Assembly (NCBI GenBank): GCA_024509875.1
Contig: JAMPIV010012437.1
Coordinates: 43,155 to 107,154, forward strand
Source of the DNA: Oreohelix idahoensis
Taxonomy: Eukaryota; Mollusca; Gastropoda; Stylommatophora; Oreohelicidae
DNA: 64,000 bases
Direction: 5' to 3'
Part shown: positions 10,532 to 22,801 of the stretch, one piece after another
Layout of the letters: each line of letters begins with the position of its first letter
How positions within the stretch are numbered: position 1 is the stretch's first letter
Program-made: the position numbers and the translations under genes
Notes under the pieces: generated by a model
What the model saw: the letters and a program-made list of their open reading frames with translations, nothing else
The model's database searches: none
Told to the model about the DNA's origin: nothing

Positions 10532-10932
10532 CAGTTGACATTCAAAACTCCGGCCATCGATAATCCGGTTCCTTCAGATTTCCGGCATGGATTTCGGAGC
10601 GCATTTTTAAATTTACCGCGTTGGCGCGCCACTGTTTTCTGGAGCAGTTTATGTTTTGATGCAGCTGTTGGGTCTTGCTTGCACGTGTTAACAGGCATTC
10701 CTGCTCATTCCTTCTCATTTTATCATTTATTTGCTGCTGTATAGCCCCATTATGGGTTCAGCAAATAAAAGAAGTGGTGTAAAACGTAAACATCGTGCAT
10801 TGTCAATCGCAGATAAAGTGTACAGGCAGTCATTTTCTGTTAAATATATACTATAACCATAAAAAATCCGGCATTTTCAAAAATCCGGCACTCCTCAGGT
10901 CCGGAGGTTGCCGGATTTTTTAATGTCTACTG
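10532..10932 (+). mobile_element. pogo/Tigger-type MITE, 401 bp, TA duplication
   Basis: The ends are cagttgacattcaaaa... and ...aattttttaatgtctactg-like, an imperfect TIR pair rich in the motif tccgg. Each end is flanked by TA (10530-10531, 10933-10934). A frame starting at ATG 10753 reads MGSANKRSGVKRKHRALSI then ADKV. That resembles the first residues of Tigger/jerky transposases just before their CENP-B-like helix-turn-helix. Everything after that is deleted, so this is a deletion derivative of a Tigger element. Confidence 0.8.
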
Positions 10933-11346
10933 TAATGTTACTGGTACTATTAGACCGCTGGCCGCTGGTTTTGATCGAGTGCTAGATAAGGAAGAAAAGA
11001 ACATTTTAAAACACTGCTACTCGTCTGTCCGTAAGTTTTCCGCTATGGCATGTCGGGAAAAAAAGGGTATGTGTCTGTTGCAGATACGTAAGTGGGGTAG
11101 GAGGAAACTGTTAATATAATCGCTGATGAATGGCAATCAGCATAGGTCGGGCTTACGGATGGCCGACCGGTGTGTGAATGAGTGACTGTCAACATACGCG
11201 AATGCAAAGGGTTCTGGCATACCTACACAGACTGTAGTCACACACCACAGCAAACATAAGAGTCAGGAAATGTTGTAACTAGTGGTAACGTTCTACACAG
11301 TTTATTGACGACACAGCAAAGTAGACATCAGTATAATCCACAGGAT

Positions 11347-11605
11347 CAAATATCCATCAAGGGAAAACATCATAATTCTTATTACATCAGCAACTCTCGG
11401 TGCAATAATATCCATGGGCACAAATATCCATCAGAGGGAAAACATCATAATTCTTATTACATCAGCAACTCTCAGTGCAATAATATCCATGGGCACAAAT
11501 ATCCATCAGAGGGAAAACATCATAATTCTTATTACATCAGCAACTCTCAGCACAATAATATCCATGGGCACAAATACCCATCAGAGGGAAAACATCATAG
11601 CAAAA
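11347..11605 (+). repeat. 75-bp minisatellite, about 3.4 units
   Basis: The landmark gggaaaacatcat starts at 11361, 11436, 11511 and 11586, an exact 75-bp period. The third full unit differs (cagcaca for cagtgca) and so does the fourth (end). Because 75 is a multiple of three, two frames stay open. One (11305-11649) would encode a 25-residue repeat beginning GKHHNSYYISNS. No start context, partner exon or homology supports translation. Confidence 0.92.
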
Positions 11606-11649
11606 TATCCATTCAAGAAAGGGACTGCATACATCGCAGTTTACAATAA

Positions 11650-13262
11650 TATAGCCTGAATCAACATACTCCAAGGCCTGAATAATACATCTCCTGGGAG
11701 AAAGAACATTCCCTTTAATAATCTATCTAACACATATTTTCAAGATATCTTAAATTCTCCCTTTCACAAAAATATCTTGGAACACACTGACGAGATGGGG
11801 AAAACGACCAACTCGGAGCTCTGCTCGAAACACATTGTCACGAGATTACCGTATCTCAGTACAGCTCAGCCAATAACACCTGCGCGGGCTAGCCGCGAGA
11901 GACTACCGCTCAGCTCACCCGTAACCTTCCCAAACTAACACTCAGAACCTTCGAGCACTATCTTATTTGTATCCTTTTTTTTTAGAAAACAAACTAGCAA
12001 CCACTCAGTTGAGCTGTGTTCAAAAATACCGAGCATAAAGCCCCCAACTAGAAAATCATCTCATCACTAAGAGCGTGTTTACTAGCGTGTACAAAAATCC
12101 GACCCCTACATCCAAATCTTTAACACCAAACTCCTACTAACAAAATATGACTTAACAGTGTCCTCCCCCCGTTATTGCCTGCGGGAAAGTGAACAGCGCA
12201 CAAAGTCCTTTATTCATTTTATCTATACTCGCACTTTAACAAAATCTGTCTGTCACTACTAGCTATTTGTCGGCGTCTGTTGTTTGGTCATATAACATTA
12301 CTCTAGTCACTTATTTAATTTCACACAATGAAATATAAAGCGAATTCTATTGGGTCACTGATCCGTCACACTTAATAATCTCAGTCAGCTAATCCGTATC
12401 TTCTGGTGTAAACAAATGGTTGATGGATTTTACATTACTCTGAACGACTGGCAAGAAATATCGATGCGTTAGGTTATTTCACTAGTTTTAAACGCTAGGG
12501 AATTATCTTGAATAAAATGGTAAACCTAACACATTTTTAACACTTAAGCACAATTTCTGTTACTACAAAATCAGAAAATTAAATCCCCATGGGACAATTT
12601 AACACATTTAGCGAAGAAATGGTTCTAGTCTGGCGTGATTAGGTTATCCAAAATTTCTTTGTGATGACTGATAATTGGTATTGAGGGACGCAGTATATAT
12701 ACAGATTTGAGTGTTATTATCTCGAGAATGTGAATTTTCACACTTCTTGTGTATAGCAGAAATTCAGGAAACTAATTCCCCCGATCAAAGATCCCTCGGT
12801 CACTTTGTTGGCCGTGGAAAATCGGCAACAAAAGCTTACTCGTGTAACAGTTCCCCTCCCGAGATTTCTGTTCGCTTCTGATGTCAAGCGATTATCTCCC
12901 CTGTATGTCTGAACATCAAACAGGTAGTCCGGAAGTATTATTATTGCCCTTCTATATTCAAACAAACAAACCGTTATTTCTACCGACGTCTGTCTAATTG
13001 CCGATGATTGGCAAGTCAGCTCGCGTGAGAACTCAGGTAAACGAATCATGGCTCACTGACTGTTGTCTGGCATGTCGCGAAAAATTGGTAAACCTCTCCT
13101 TAGCGCATGAGAAAAGGAAGAATAGGCTTGGCTTCAAAAGTGAGTCGACAGACAGCGAATTGCTTGGGTTTTGCGTAGCAAAATTAAAACACAAAATGGA
13201 AGCGAAGGTGGTCGGATTTCTGTAGGATTACTGAGGCTATATTTACATTAATATGTCACACA
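11650..13262. other. Unassigned 1.6 kb
   Basis: Moderately GC-richer patches (11830-11940; 12990-13060) with no recognisable frame, TIR or LTR ends. The frames at 12738-13049 and 12998-13225 carry no motif I know. Confidence 0.35.
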
Positions 13263-13263
13263 C

Positions 13264-14258
13264 ACTGAGAATACTAGTTGAACAAAGTCTGGAATGGAAT
13301 TCACCGCTATACATCGGATTCGTGGAGTATGAAAAGGCATTTGACAGTGTAGACAGAGAATCACTTTGGAAATTGATGAGACATTATGGAGATCATGAAG
13401 ATCATTAACTTAATAAGGATGACCTATGAAGACATGACATGCAGAGTTCTTCATGAAGGACAACTTACAGAACCGTTTAGGATTAGACAGGGAGTGAGAC
13501 AGGGATGCCTCTTGTCTCCACTTCTTTTCTTACTAGCAATAGATTGGGTTATGAAAACATCGACATCACACAACAGAAATGGAATCCAGTGGAATCTGAC
13601 GAAACAGCTTGATGATCTGGATTTTACAGATGACTTGGCTCTTCTGTCCCTTAACCATAATCAGATGCAAGAGAAAATGAAAATTCTCGATGAGAGGCCA
13701 CAACAAGTGGGCCTGAAAATACACAGGGGAAAGACAAAGATTATGAGAATAAATGCAAGAAATGATAACAAGGTTGAACTTGAAGAAACACCACTAAAAG
13801 ATGTAGAATCGTACACATATCTTGGCAGTAATATAGACAAAGTTTGAAGGACTGACAGTGACGTCAGGATAAAAATACAAAAACCAAGAGGAGCTTTCAT
13901 TGCTTTGGGAAACATATGGAGAGCAAGAGAAAACAAGTCCAACACGAAAATAAGAATCTTCAACTCAGATCTCAAGTCAGTCCTATTGTATGGCTCTGAG
14001 ACATGGAGAGTAACAAAAACAACAACCAAAAAGCTACAGACTTTTATAAACGGGTGCTTGCGTAGAATAGAACGACTGAAATGGTATTACAAAGTCACAA
14101 ATGTGGAATTGATGACAAGAACCAGAAAAGTGCCAGTGGGACAAGAGTTGAGAATAAGACGCTGGCAATGGATATGACACACATTGAGGAACCTGTTGAG
14201 AGCATTACAAGGCAGTCCTTGTTCCGGAATCCATAGGGAAAGAGAGGCAGAGATAGAT
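13264..14258 (+). pseudogene. LINE A-prime reverse transcriptase fragment
   Basis: About 1 kb aligned to the RT core and C-terminal region of LINE A. The frame 13386-13847 contains the GVRQGCLLSPLLF block, then DLDFTDDLALLS, the catalytic box with T in place of the usual A. Later blocks (SVLLYGSETWRV, FINGCLRRIERL) lie in a second frame (13905-14177), so a frameshift separates them near 13850-13900. The 5' end starts at the RT and the 3' end is lost before the LINE A tail. A (CA)n/(TA)n patch and the LTR of the Gmr1-like element follow. Non-autonomous and dead. Confidence 0.88.
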
Positions 14259-15296
14259 TAAAACACACACCCACACACACATATAAATATATTTATTGTG
14301 ACGTACGTCTAGTTCGACAAGTGAATTTTCCCTGATTTGATGGATGATTAAAGGGACTTTTAGCTTTTCATAACATTAGAACCCCTGAACATTTGTTGTA
14401 ACTTTGTTGTTTCGCCAGAGCGAACCGATTCCACCGGGGCTCATTAAGTATGTGGCATGAGATCTAAAGACACTGAGACGATCCCCAGAACAGAGAAGCT
14501 ATTTCTCGCAGGAATTTCTCATCTCCGTGCGAACACTGAACCGCTTGCAAGATGGACCAGAGCGGACAGAAGAAAGTGGAGGCAGCGAACAGAGCAACGT
14601 CTCGCAGGAAGATGACACGGCAGTGCGAACCAGAGTAGACGAAGAAAGTCTTGCAGACCTCGCACTTCTGTGGCAACCGGCAGACTTGCCCGAAAGACTG
14701 AGAAACAGGAGAGACGGAGATCGGAAGCCAGGGAGCAATCGCGGTTAACACGACGGCTAGAAACCTCGATTTTTCCTGGGTTCTAAAGAGGCGCTAGAAT
14801 CTAACAGGTCCCACTCATCTTGAATTCCATTTAGATATATACGGACCCTGAAGAATGCAACTTTATCACTCGTTTCGCCAGACCTTGACAGAAGCACTAG
14901 CATAGTGAAATCCTGTTTGATTCACTCTGGATACTCAACTTATTTGCAGTGAATTCTATTCTGTGCTAAACGGTATAATATATTTGTTTTAAAGTGATCA
15001 GTGGTCTAGTTCATTCATTCATTTTATTTCACTGGATTTTGTGATTAACTTAAAGCTATTAAATTAAACTTATCTCAAATAGTTCCAGTGGAATAGGTAA
15101 TGAAATATCTATTATATTATTTCTCAAAATGATAGATACTTAAATGCTTAAAGTAACATTTAAAGACGCGTCGGAATTTATAACTAAATTTAATTGAGTT
15201 TAGTTCTAGTTTTTACGTATGTTTTTAACTATTAAATTCGCGTGGAGTTCTTCCTGAATTTTATAAAAATTATAGACGCGAGTGTATAAATAGTTA

Positions 15297-17353
15297 TTAC
15301 ACATAAGGGAGGGAAACCCGAGGCCTGTAAACAGTAAATTAATATGAAACAAATATAAAGGTATGTTATCAGACACTCGCAGGAAATAAAGAAGTAGAAC
15401 ACCAGACAACAGAAAAACAACAGACATGAGTGGCTTACCCAGGATTTAAACACTGGACCTTCCGTGCGAAAACCCCCGCCTAGCCATGCAAGCGAATCAC
15501 ACTATCCGCCCTGCCATCTACGCATCACCAAAAAATGATATTTCAATGGCAGGTCAACAGTGCGAACCACAATACATAACACCAGAAGTCCACCATGGGC
15601 AGTTCAGCCTATTAATGACGCAATCACTTCTGTTGTATTTCTATCAAGAAGTATAGGCCGAATCCAACAAGACAAGGACCTTAATACTGTGTCCAGTAAA
15701 TGATAGTAGACTAGAACAGTGAGAACAGGATAGTGGGTAGGTTTGGTATTGTATAAACATTTATTACACATAAGGGAGGGAAACCCGAGGCCTGTAAACA
15801 GTAAATTAATATGAAACAAATATAAAGGTATGTTATCAGGCACTCGCAGGAAATAAAGAAGTAGACCACCAGACAACAGAAAAACAACAGACATGAGTGG
15901 CTTACCCAGGATTTGAACACTGGACCTTCCGTGCGACAACCCCGCCTAGCCATGCAAGCGAATCACACTATCCGCTCTGCCATCTACGCATCATCAAAAA
16001 ATAATGTTTCAATGGCAGGTCAACAGTGCGAACCACAATACATGACACCAGAATCCACCATGGGCAGTTCAGCCTATTAATGACGCAATCACTTCTGTTG
16101 TATTTCTATCAAGCAGTATAGCCATGCAAGCGAATCACACTATCCGCCCTGAGTGGCTTACCCAGGATTTTAAACACCCCGCCTAGCCATGCAAGCGAAT
16201 ACGCATCTACGCATCATCAAAAAATGATGTTTCAATGGCAGGTCAACAGTGCGAACCACAATACATGACACCAGAAGTCCACCATGGGCAGTTCAGCCTA
16301 TTAATGACGCAATCACTTCTGTTGTATTTCTATCAAGCAGTATAGGCCGAATCCAACAAGACAAGGACCTTAATACTGTGTCCAGTAAATGATAGTAGAC
16401 TAGAACAGTGAGAACAGGATAGTGGGTAGGTTTGGTATTGTATAAACATTTATTACACATAAGGGAGGGAAACCCGAGGCCTGTAAACAGTAAATTTTAA
16501 TATGAAACAAATATAAAGGTATGTTATCAGGCACTCGCAGGAAATAAAGAAGTAGAACACCAGACAACAGAAAAACAACAGACATACAACAGAAGTGATT
16601 GCGTCATTAATAGGCTGAACTGCCCATGGTAGACTTCTGGTGTCATGTATTGTGGTTCGCACTGTTGACCTGCCATTGAAACATCATTTTTTGATGATGC
16701 GTAGATGGCAGGGCGGATAGTGTGATTCGCTTGCATGGCTAGGCGGGGTTGTCGCACGGAAGGTCCAGTGTTTAAATCCTGGGTAAGCCACTCATGTCTG
16801 TTGTTTTTCTGTTGTCTGGTGTTCTACTTCTGTATTTCCTGCGAGTGCCTGATAACATACCTTTATATTTGTTTCATATTAATTTACTGTTTACAGGCCT
16901 CGGGTTTCCCTCCCTTATGTGTAATAAATGTTTATACAATACCAAACCTACCCACTATCCTGTTCTCACTGTTCTAGTCTACTATCATTTACTGGACACA
17001 GTATTAAGGTCCTTGTCTTGTTGGATTCGGCCTATACTGCTTGATAGAAATACAACAGAAGTGATTGCGTCATTAATAGGCTGAACTGCCCATGGTGGAC
17101 TTCTGGTGTCATGTATTGTGGTTCGCACTGTTGACCTGCCATTGAAACATCATTTTTTGATGATGCGTAGATGGCAGGGCGGATAGTGTGATTCGCTTGC
17201 ATGGCTAGGCGGGGTTGTCGCACGGAAGGTCCAGTGTTTAAATCCTGGGTAAGCCACTCATGTCTGTTGTTTTTCTGTTGTCTGGTGTTCTACTTCTTTA
17301 TTTCCTGCGAGTGCCTGATAACATACCTTTATATTTGTTTCATATTAATTTAC
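15297..17353. mobile_element. Head-to-head array of 467-bp tRNA-related repeat, 12-bp TSD
   Basis: The insert is flanked by tataaatagtta at 15285-15296 and 17354-17365; the 3' LTR shows the empty site. The left arm (15297-16585) holds units on the minus strand at 15297 and 15764, a rearranged partial unit at about 16120-16452, and another start at 16453. The right arm (16586-17353) holds plus-strand units at 16586 and 17052 (period 466). Each unit has a box B-like gttcaaatcc and a plausible upstream box A. There is no poly-A at either end. It may be a tandemly amplified SINE or a non-autonomous Penelope-like element. Short open frames in the units are incidental. Confidence 0.85.
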
Positions 17354-17712
17354 TATAAATAGTTAACTGTAAATTTATCGCGCTTTGGAAATGATACTTG
17401 ATTTTCGGTATCAATTACATGTTTTCTATCTTTTATCTAGAGTGATCGTTACCTTAGCGATCCCAGCAAGAAGAAGTAGGCCTACAACCTGGTAAAGAGT
17501 CCCCAGACTCAGTTCTTAAACCCCCTTCCAGAATCTGATGAGACTGTGTATTAAATTTTAAATCTTTGAGGCGATCCTATGTTTGGGATCCAGCTATCTA
17601 AATTAATAGAAAGAAATCACCCCCATTGACAAATTTAAACACCTCACCAAGTATATTCAGTTGTAACTGGAAGAAGAACAATCGCCAGAGTTTTTTTTAT
17701 TAAAATTACTGC

Positions 17713-17715
<3 letters not shown>

Positions 17716-17755
<40 letters not shown>
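17716..17755. repeat. (AG)20 microsatellite inside the LTR
   Basis: Pure AG dinucleotides, with a 44-bp counterpart at 25501-25544 in the 3' LTR. The tract is thus part of the LTR. The 4-bp length difference is ordinary slippage since insertion. Confidence 0.95.
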
Positions 17756-17761
<6 letters not shown>

Positions 17762-18961
17762 TTTACCTGAACTGTGACGGTACCTAGTTTTTCCTCCCGG
17801 ATTTAAAACCTACCTCACTGGACAGTTGTAGTCACCTCGGTTTTTTTAAAGCAGAAGGTTCACCACCAGCGGTGAAATCTAAGAAGCCACACCCCATTCT
17901 CACCAGTATCTAACTGCGACGGTGCCATCCCATAGACTTTTTTTATATCAGAAAAATAAACCACAAGAACATTTAGTCTTCACGACCGGCGATAAGCGAG
18001 AATATTTGCTACCAGCCAAACCTCGCTAAATCTGGGGCCGGACATTGAAGTAACAAACACTCTCAATATGTCAAGTGTTAATTGATGAGTTTTTTTTGTA
18101 TAATTCTATGGATTGCCTGCTTCTAAGATCGGTAAGTCTGTGTGTGAGTTTGTGTGTTGGCCAGCACGTGCGTGCATGACTAAAAGGAGATTTATGTGCA
18201 ACTATTTTAATTGCTGTACCTGGTAGACACTTTGTTAGTTATTCCTTACATGGTTCACTTTATATGTGCGATTTCTTAACCTCTGTTATTTCCCCTTTCT
18301 AGTCTGCTTAGTGGAAGGGAAGACAGTTAAAGATAATAGGACTAGTTTCCTAATCCCTCTTTTCAGGATAGATTAATTGACTGTTGGGTTAACTTATCTA
18401 CTTCTGTTAACTACCTGTCATTTGGACCGGGTTCCTTTTTCCATTTTTCTGTACAAGAGGAAAGAGCATAATGAACACTACTCTTCAATAACCCCCCCCC
18501 CCACCCTCCTTGTTTTTTTTTTTTTTTTTTTTGTATTTTGAAACTTCGATTTCTGCATGTAAATTGATAATTGTTTGTGAATTGATTTTTTTAAATGCTA
18601 AATAAAAGGAATAAAACTTTTAGCATTTGTGTTGGCAGGCCCAAACCCAAACTTTCCCATATTCGTTATCGTAGTTTGTATTCAGGTGCGTCTGTGTGTC
18701 TGAAGCCCCAAATCGGTGTGAGCGCAGTTGTGAGTCTGGACACTGGCAAATAATTGTTTGTCCAGAAGAGTTTTTTTGGAGTAGAACTGAGAGGCAAATT
18801 GTCGTAAAACAGTCTGTCCTTACTCTTCCCAGCACTCTGTGAATCAACTATTTACTTCTAAAACCCTTACTATCACATAGCCTTTTCCATCATTCTCCAC
18901 TCTAAACAGGACCAGTATTTCCAAGACTCTTCCTCTCAAATAAATTTACGACAATATTTCC

Positions 18962-18979
18962 TGGCTCGCCGGGGATAAA
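18962..18979 (+). other. Candidate primer-binding site of the Gmr1-like element
   Basis: tggctcgccggggataaa lies 8 nt after the 5' LTR end. A primer-binding site should start TGG (complement of tRNA CCA). The first bases resemble the complement of an Asp-type tRNA 3' end, but the match is imperfect, so the tRNA is not assigned. Confidence 0.5.
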
Positions 18980-19673
18980 GATATTTTTGAGTCTGATCTT
19001 TTAGTCTGGGTCTAACTAGATAGAGTGTGAGTGAGTTGTCTTTTGTAAAGTAGGGTATAATAAAAATAATTACACCCCCTGGACAACGCCTTTTTTAGTA
19101 TTTTGGTCGACCACACAAAAATATTTACAGGTTTTGTTCTTTCCACAGCAGTAGGAAGTTGCAGATAACAAAATATTATAATTTTTCTCTGGCAGAAATA
19201 TTGGAAAATTTTGTTTCTATAAAATTGCTGGGATTGCGTGATTGCTAAACAATCACAAAGGTTTTTGAAGCGTTTGAGTTGAGCTAAGCTAAAGACGGAC
19301 TGTTCTGAATTTTTTATTAAGTTAACAACGTCTCATCTCATAATTGACTTCAGGGGCGGAGTTTTGTTGACGGAGAATTAAAAACATTTTTGGAAATTTT
19401 TTTTCCTTTAAATTGTTTTAATATAAATTTTTCTCTACTGTTAAGTAAAAGTAGATTGTTTCTTAGTGTAACTTACCATTTTTAGTGGCAGAGTCGCTTG
19501 CGTTAAAAGTCTTAAGTGACAATAATAGCAGCGATAAGTTTGCACAGTACAAGGTAGGAGGTAACACAAGTAAAGTTATACTTTGTGTTTTTTTTCTCGT
19601 AGCGGCTTTGAGGTTTTTTCCTCCTTGGTTCTTCTTACTATTCTCTAGTCTTAGAAGCATCCAGTTCTTTATC

Positions 19674-20939
19674 ATGGCAGAGAGAATTAGGATAAGATCC
19701 ATTCTGAGACAGGAGGCGAAGGACTCAGGGTTAGAAGGAGAAGCCGCGAACCTGTTTGTCAACAGGGAACTTGAAAGGTATGACGCGGAGCAACAGAGAG
19801 AGGAAAAAGAGAAGAAAGAAGCGGAAGAGAGGGCAGAAGCTAGGAAGAAAGAAGCGGACGATCGTCAATTGGATCAGAAGAAAATTGAGGCAGAGATGGA
19901 AGTTCGCAGAGAAAGAGAGAAGGAGAGACAACGCGAAGAGAGAGACAAGGAAAGACAGCACGAACTGGCGCTTAAGGCTTTAGAGAGTCGGGGCGCTTCT
20001 ACTTCGAATAACGGAGAGCCGTCTTCGCCCCAGTCTCAGTCAATGGATCTCTCCAGCACTCAATCTGCCCAATTAACTGCGATGTCTTTTGCTTTAGAGT
20101 CTTTTCCTAACCCCAATAAAAAATAGACACCTTCCTAGAGAAATTCGAGAGGCTCGGAAATCTGTATGGGTTAGAGAGTTCCCGTTGGAGTCTTAAACTC
20201 TCAACTGCGTTGAAAGGTAATGCTTATGACGTGTACACAAAGCTGGGAACCAACCAACATGATTACGACATGCTGAAGAAGGCCTTGCTAGAACGGTTTG
20301 AGATGACCGCCCGAAAATATCTGCAAATGTTCAGAAACAGCCGGAAAGAGAGCACGGACACATTTCCGCAGTTCTCTTTACGTCTCACGGGCTATTTGAC
20401 AAAGTGCATTGAATTATCTGATCTACCTCTTACATATGAGGGACTACTTGAACTTGTTCTTGTGGAACTCTTGCCAACTCTGTCAAACGAAACCCGTAGA
20501 TTTTTGGCTGAACAGGGCGCAGTCAGGCTTGAGGACATCCTCAATAAGGCAGAGCGCTATACCAATGCAATGACCGAACTTCCCAGCACTAAACGTAAAC
20601 CCACAGATGAGCCATCTCGAAAACAAAATCTAGAGCAGTCATCCAATTCTTCCAATCCTTCTCAACATTATAACCAACGAGATAATAATACCCAGAGACC
20701 TCCGCAGGAAAAATCGAAATTCTACAAAACCCGATTTCCCCCCAAATAATACTTCTGATCAACCCACCAAGCTTACGTGGCAGCGCAGCCACCAAGGTCA
20801 AGGAAAAGGAAAGACACCTACAACAGGAACGTCTGATCAGGGCAAACAAACCGGTCCAAACCGCGTCGGATGTTTGCATACAGCCTCGAAAGGTAGAGTC
20901 AATGTCAGTGATTCTCAACCTGAGGATGACCGACTCTGA
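19674..20939 (+). pseudogene. gag: gag of Gmr1-like element (SCAN-like capsid region), frame-broken
   Basis: The ATG at 19674 begins MAERIRIRSILRQ. Then comes a long charged coiled-coil-like E/K/R stretch to about 19990 and a Ser/Gln-rich linker. The capsid-like core lies at 20150-20570: LKGNAYDVYTKLG, then LLERFEMT, FSLRLTGYLTKCIEL and LEDILNKAERY. This layout matches the gag of Gmr1-like gypsy elements, the family that gave rise to the vertebrate SCAN domain. A polar tail and a weak zinc-knuckle remnant (about 20865) follow. Defects are a run of six A at 20118-20123 that shifts frame before the core, a second shift near 20742 after a run of six C, and an in-frame TGA at 20937-20939 just before protease. 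Gag would form the particle and bind RNA; this copy cannot make it without correction. Confidence 0.85.
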
Positions 20940-22801
20940 ACTCGAGGAACTGTAATTTTGAATGGTACCTCTACTACTTGTCTCTTTGACACTGGATTAA
21001 GTTTTTATTGTATTGTCGCCAGACACCTTGTCAAACCCGGTCAGGAGACAGAGGAAACCGTCAAACTATGTGGAGTTTTCAAGAGTGATGCACCCAGGAC
21101 GCTTCCTATCGCACTGATAGAGATACACTCTGATTTTGTCAGAGGTGTTATCAAAGCGGCCATAATGGATGATCCGATCTACCCAGTTATCCTGGGATGT
21201 AGATATGTGTTTATTGGGAGACCAAAGGAGCCGATTGTGGCAGCGGTAACCCCAAGAGGGCAAGCCAAGAAGGAGAGGGAACCTGCGCCAAATTTGTTGC
21301 CGAATGAACTGAAGGAGGCGCAACAAAAGGACCCTACTCTGGAGCCCTGCTTTAGAAAACTGCCCATGGCTAAGGACCCCAGACACAACGGAGACATCTT
21401 TTCTAAGGATGCCGTATTGTATCGTAGAACGGGCAACCCGGACACGGGGAATAACCAGCTCTTAGTACCGACGCAGTACAGAAGCCAGATCTTAGAAATG
21501 GGGCACTCTCTTCCCTTTAGCGGACATATGGGACAAAACGCCACTATTCAGCAAATAAAAACCCACTATTGGTGGCCAGGAATGAACTCTAACATTATCA
21601 GGCACGTGAAATCCTGCGCCCAGTGCCAACGGGTAGCACCCAAGCACTTGACACCCCCAGTACCCATGGGGCAAATGCCAATAGTAGGGACTCCATTTGA
21701 ACGGGTTGCTGTCGACATCATTGGACCCCTGGAAAGGACCAAAAGAAGGAACAGGTTCATCCTGACCTTAGTCAACACTTGCACAATGTGGGCCGAAGCT
21801 GTACCGCTAACATGCATAGATTCCAAGCATGTCGCAGAAGCCCTCGTGCAAATTTTTACACGGTTGGGATTCCCACAACAAGTTTTGACTGACAATGGAT
21901 CCCAATTCCGTAGCCTGTTAATGGAGGAGATCTTTAAGATCTTGAGGGCCAAACATATCCACACAAGTCCCTACCATCCGGCCGGAAATGGGCTCGTGGA
22001 ACGTTTTAATGGCAGCCTCACCATGATGTTACGTAAGCTGGGTCAGGAGAAACCGGAAGACTGGGACCTATATATATCCGCTGCCTTATTCGCATACAGA
22101 GAGGTACCCCAAGCGTCTACGGGATTCCCGTCTGCTACACTTTTATTTGGCAGACCTATTAAGGGGCCACTAGAAGCCTTACTTCGGTCCCTGACAGACC
22201 AAAAGGCTGACGAGACAGTCGTCTCTGCAAGCAAGTATGTATCTGAGCTCAAGGAAAGGTTAAAGCTAGGATGGGATCTAGCTACGACCAACCTTAAGAA
22301 AGCCCGCGCTAAACATACTAAAAGATACAACAAAGCTGCAAAAGAGAGAGAACTACAACCAGGGGAGAAAGTTTTGCTGCTACTTCCAACCGGAAGCAAT
22401 AAACGTCACATCGGATGGCAAGGGCCGTTTACCGTCCTTAAAAAGATCTCACGTACTAATTACAAGATCTCCATTAAAGGAAAGGTCTTCCACATAATTC
22501 TGCTTAAGAAATATCTGGAAAGACCAGTGCCATCCTCCGAGCATCTCCTGGCTGTCGCCATAGCAACGGAAGACGAGGATGATGATGATGGTTGCATGGA
22601 GTATCCATTGCACTCCACAGAATCCTTTAAAGATGTCAAGTTCGGCGACAATCTCTCACCAGAACAACAAACAGAAACCAGGGTGCTACTGAAGCAGTAC
22701 AGTGCAGTCTTAACGGATGCACCTGGTCGAACAAATCTCATCGAATTTGACATGAAATTAACAAACGAGACCCCTGTTCGTACCAGAATTTACCCCATCC
22801 C
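20940..22801 (+). pseudogene. pol: pol 5' part: protease and integrase of Gmr1-like element
   Basis: One open stretch encodes the aspartic protease (CLFDTGLSF at about 20976-21002) and directly after it a complete integrase. The HHCC zinc finger lies in 21500-21640 (GHSLPFSGHMG, HVKSCAQCQ). Catalytic residues are D at 21714, D at 21891 (TDNGSQF) and E at 21999 (ERFNGSL), with 35 residues between the second D and E (DD35E). A GPY/F-type module follows at about 22415 (WQGPFTVLKKIS). Reverse transcriptase comes after integrase, not before. This is the Ty1/copia-like order known in Gmr1-type Ty3/gypsy elements. A one-base loss near 22801 breaks the join to RT. The integrase residues are intact. 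Confidence 0.92.

Larger units (their letters stand above)
14297..18953 (+). repeat. 5' LTR of Gmr1-like Ty3/gypsy element (with nested insert)
   Basis: It starts tgtgacgtacgtctagttcg and ends ...aaataaatttacgaca. It is 4657 bp, or 2588 bp without the 15297-17353 insert and one copy of its target site. The 3' LTR is 24156-26719 (2564 bp) and nearly identical, with differences mainly in microsatellites and scattered substitutions. The LTR is unusually long for Ty3/gypsy and contains an (AG)20 tract at 17716-17755. Left flank tttat and right flank tatat are not an exact duplication, probably because the target was TA-rich. Confidence 0.93.

Noticed and set aside
15604..17223. Repeated 60-111 codon frames (MARRGCRTEG..., MSVVFLLSG...)
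   Set aside because: They recur only because the 467-bp unit recurs, appear on both strands, and lie over a tRNA-related promoter region without codon structure.
15297..17353. Hammerhead ribozyme in the tandem repeat, as in Penelope-like elements and retrozymes
   Set aside because: The nearest core-like string is ctgataa, lacking the required ctgatga core; no matching gaaa stem context was found.
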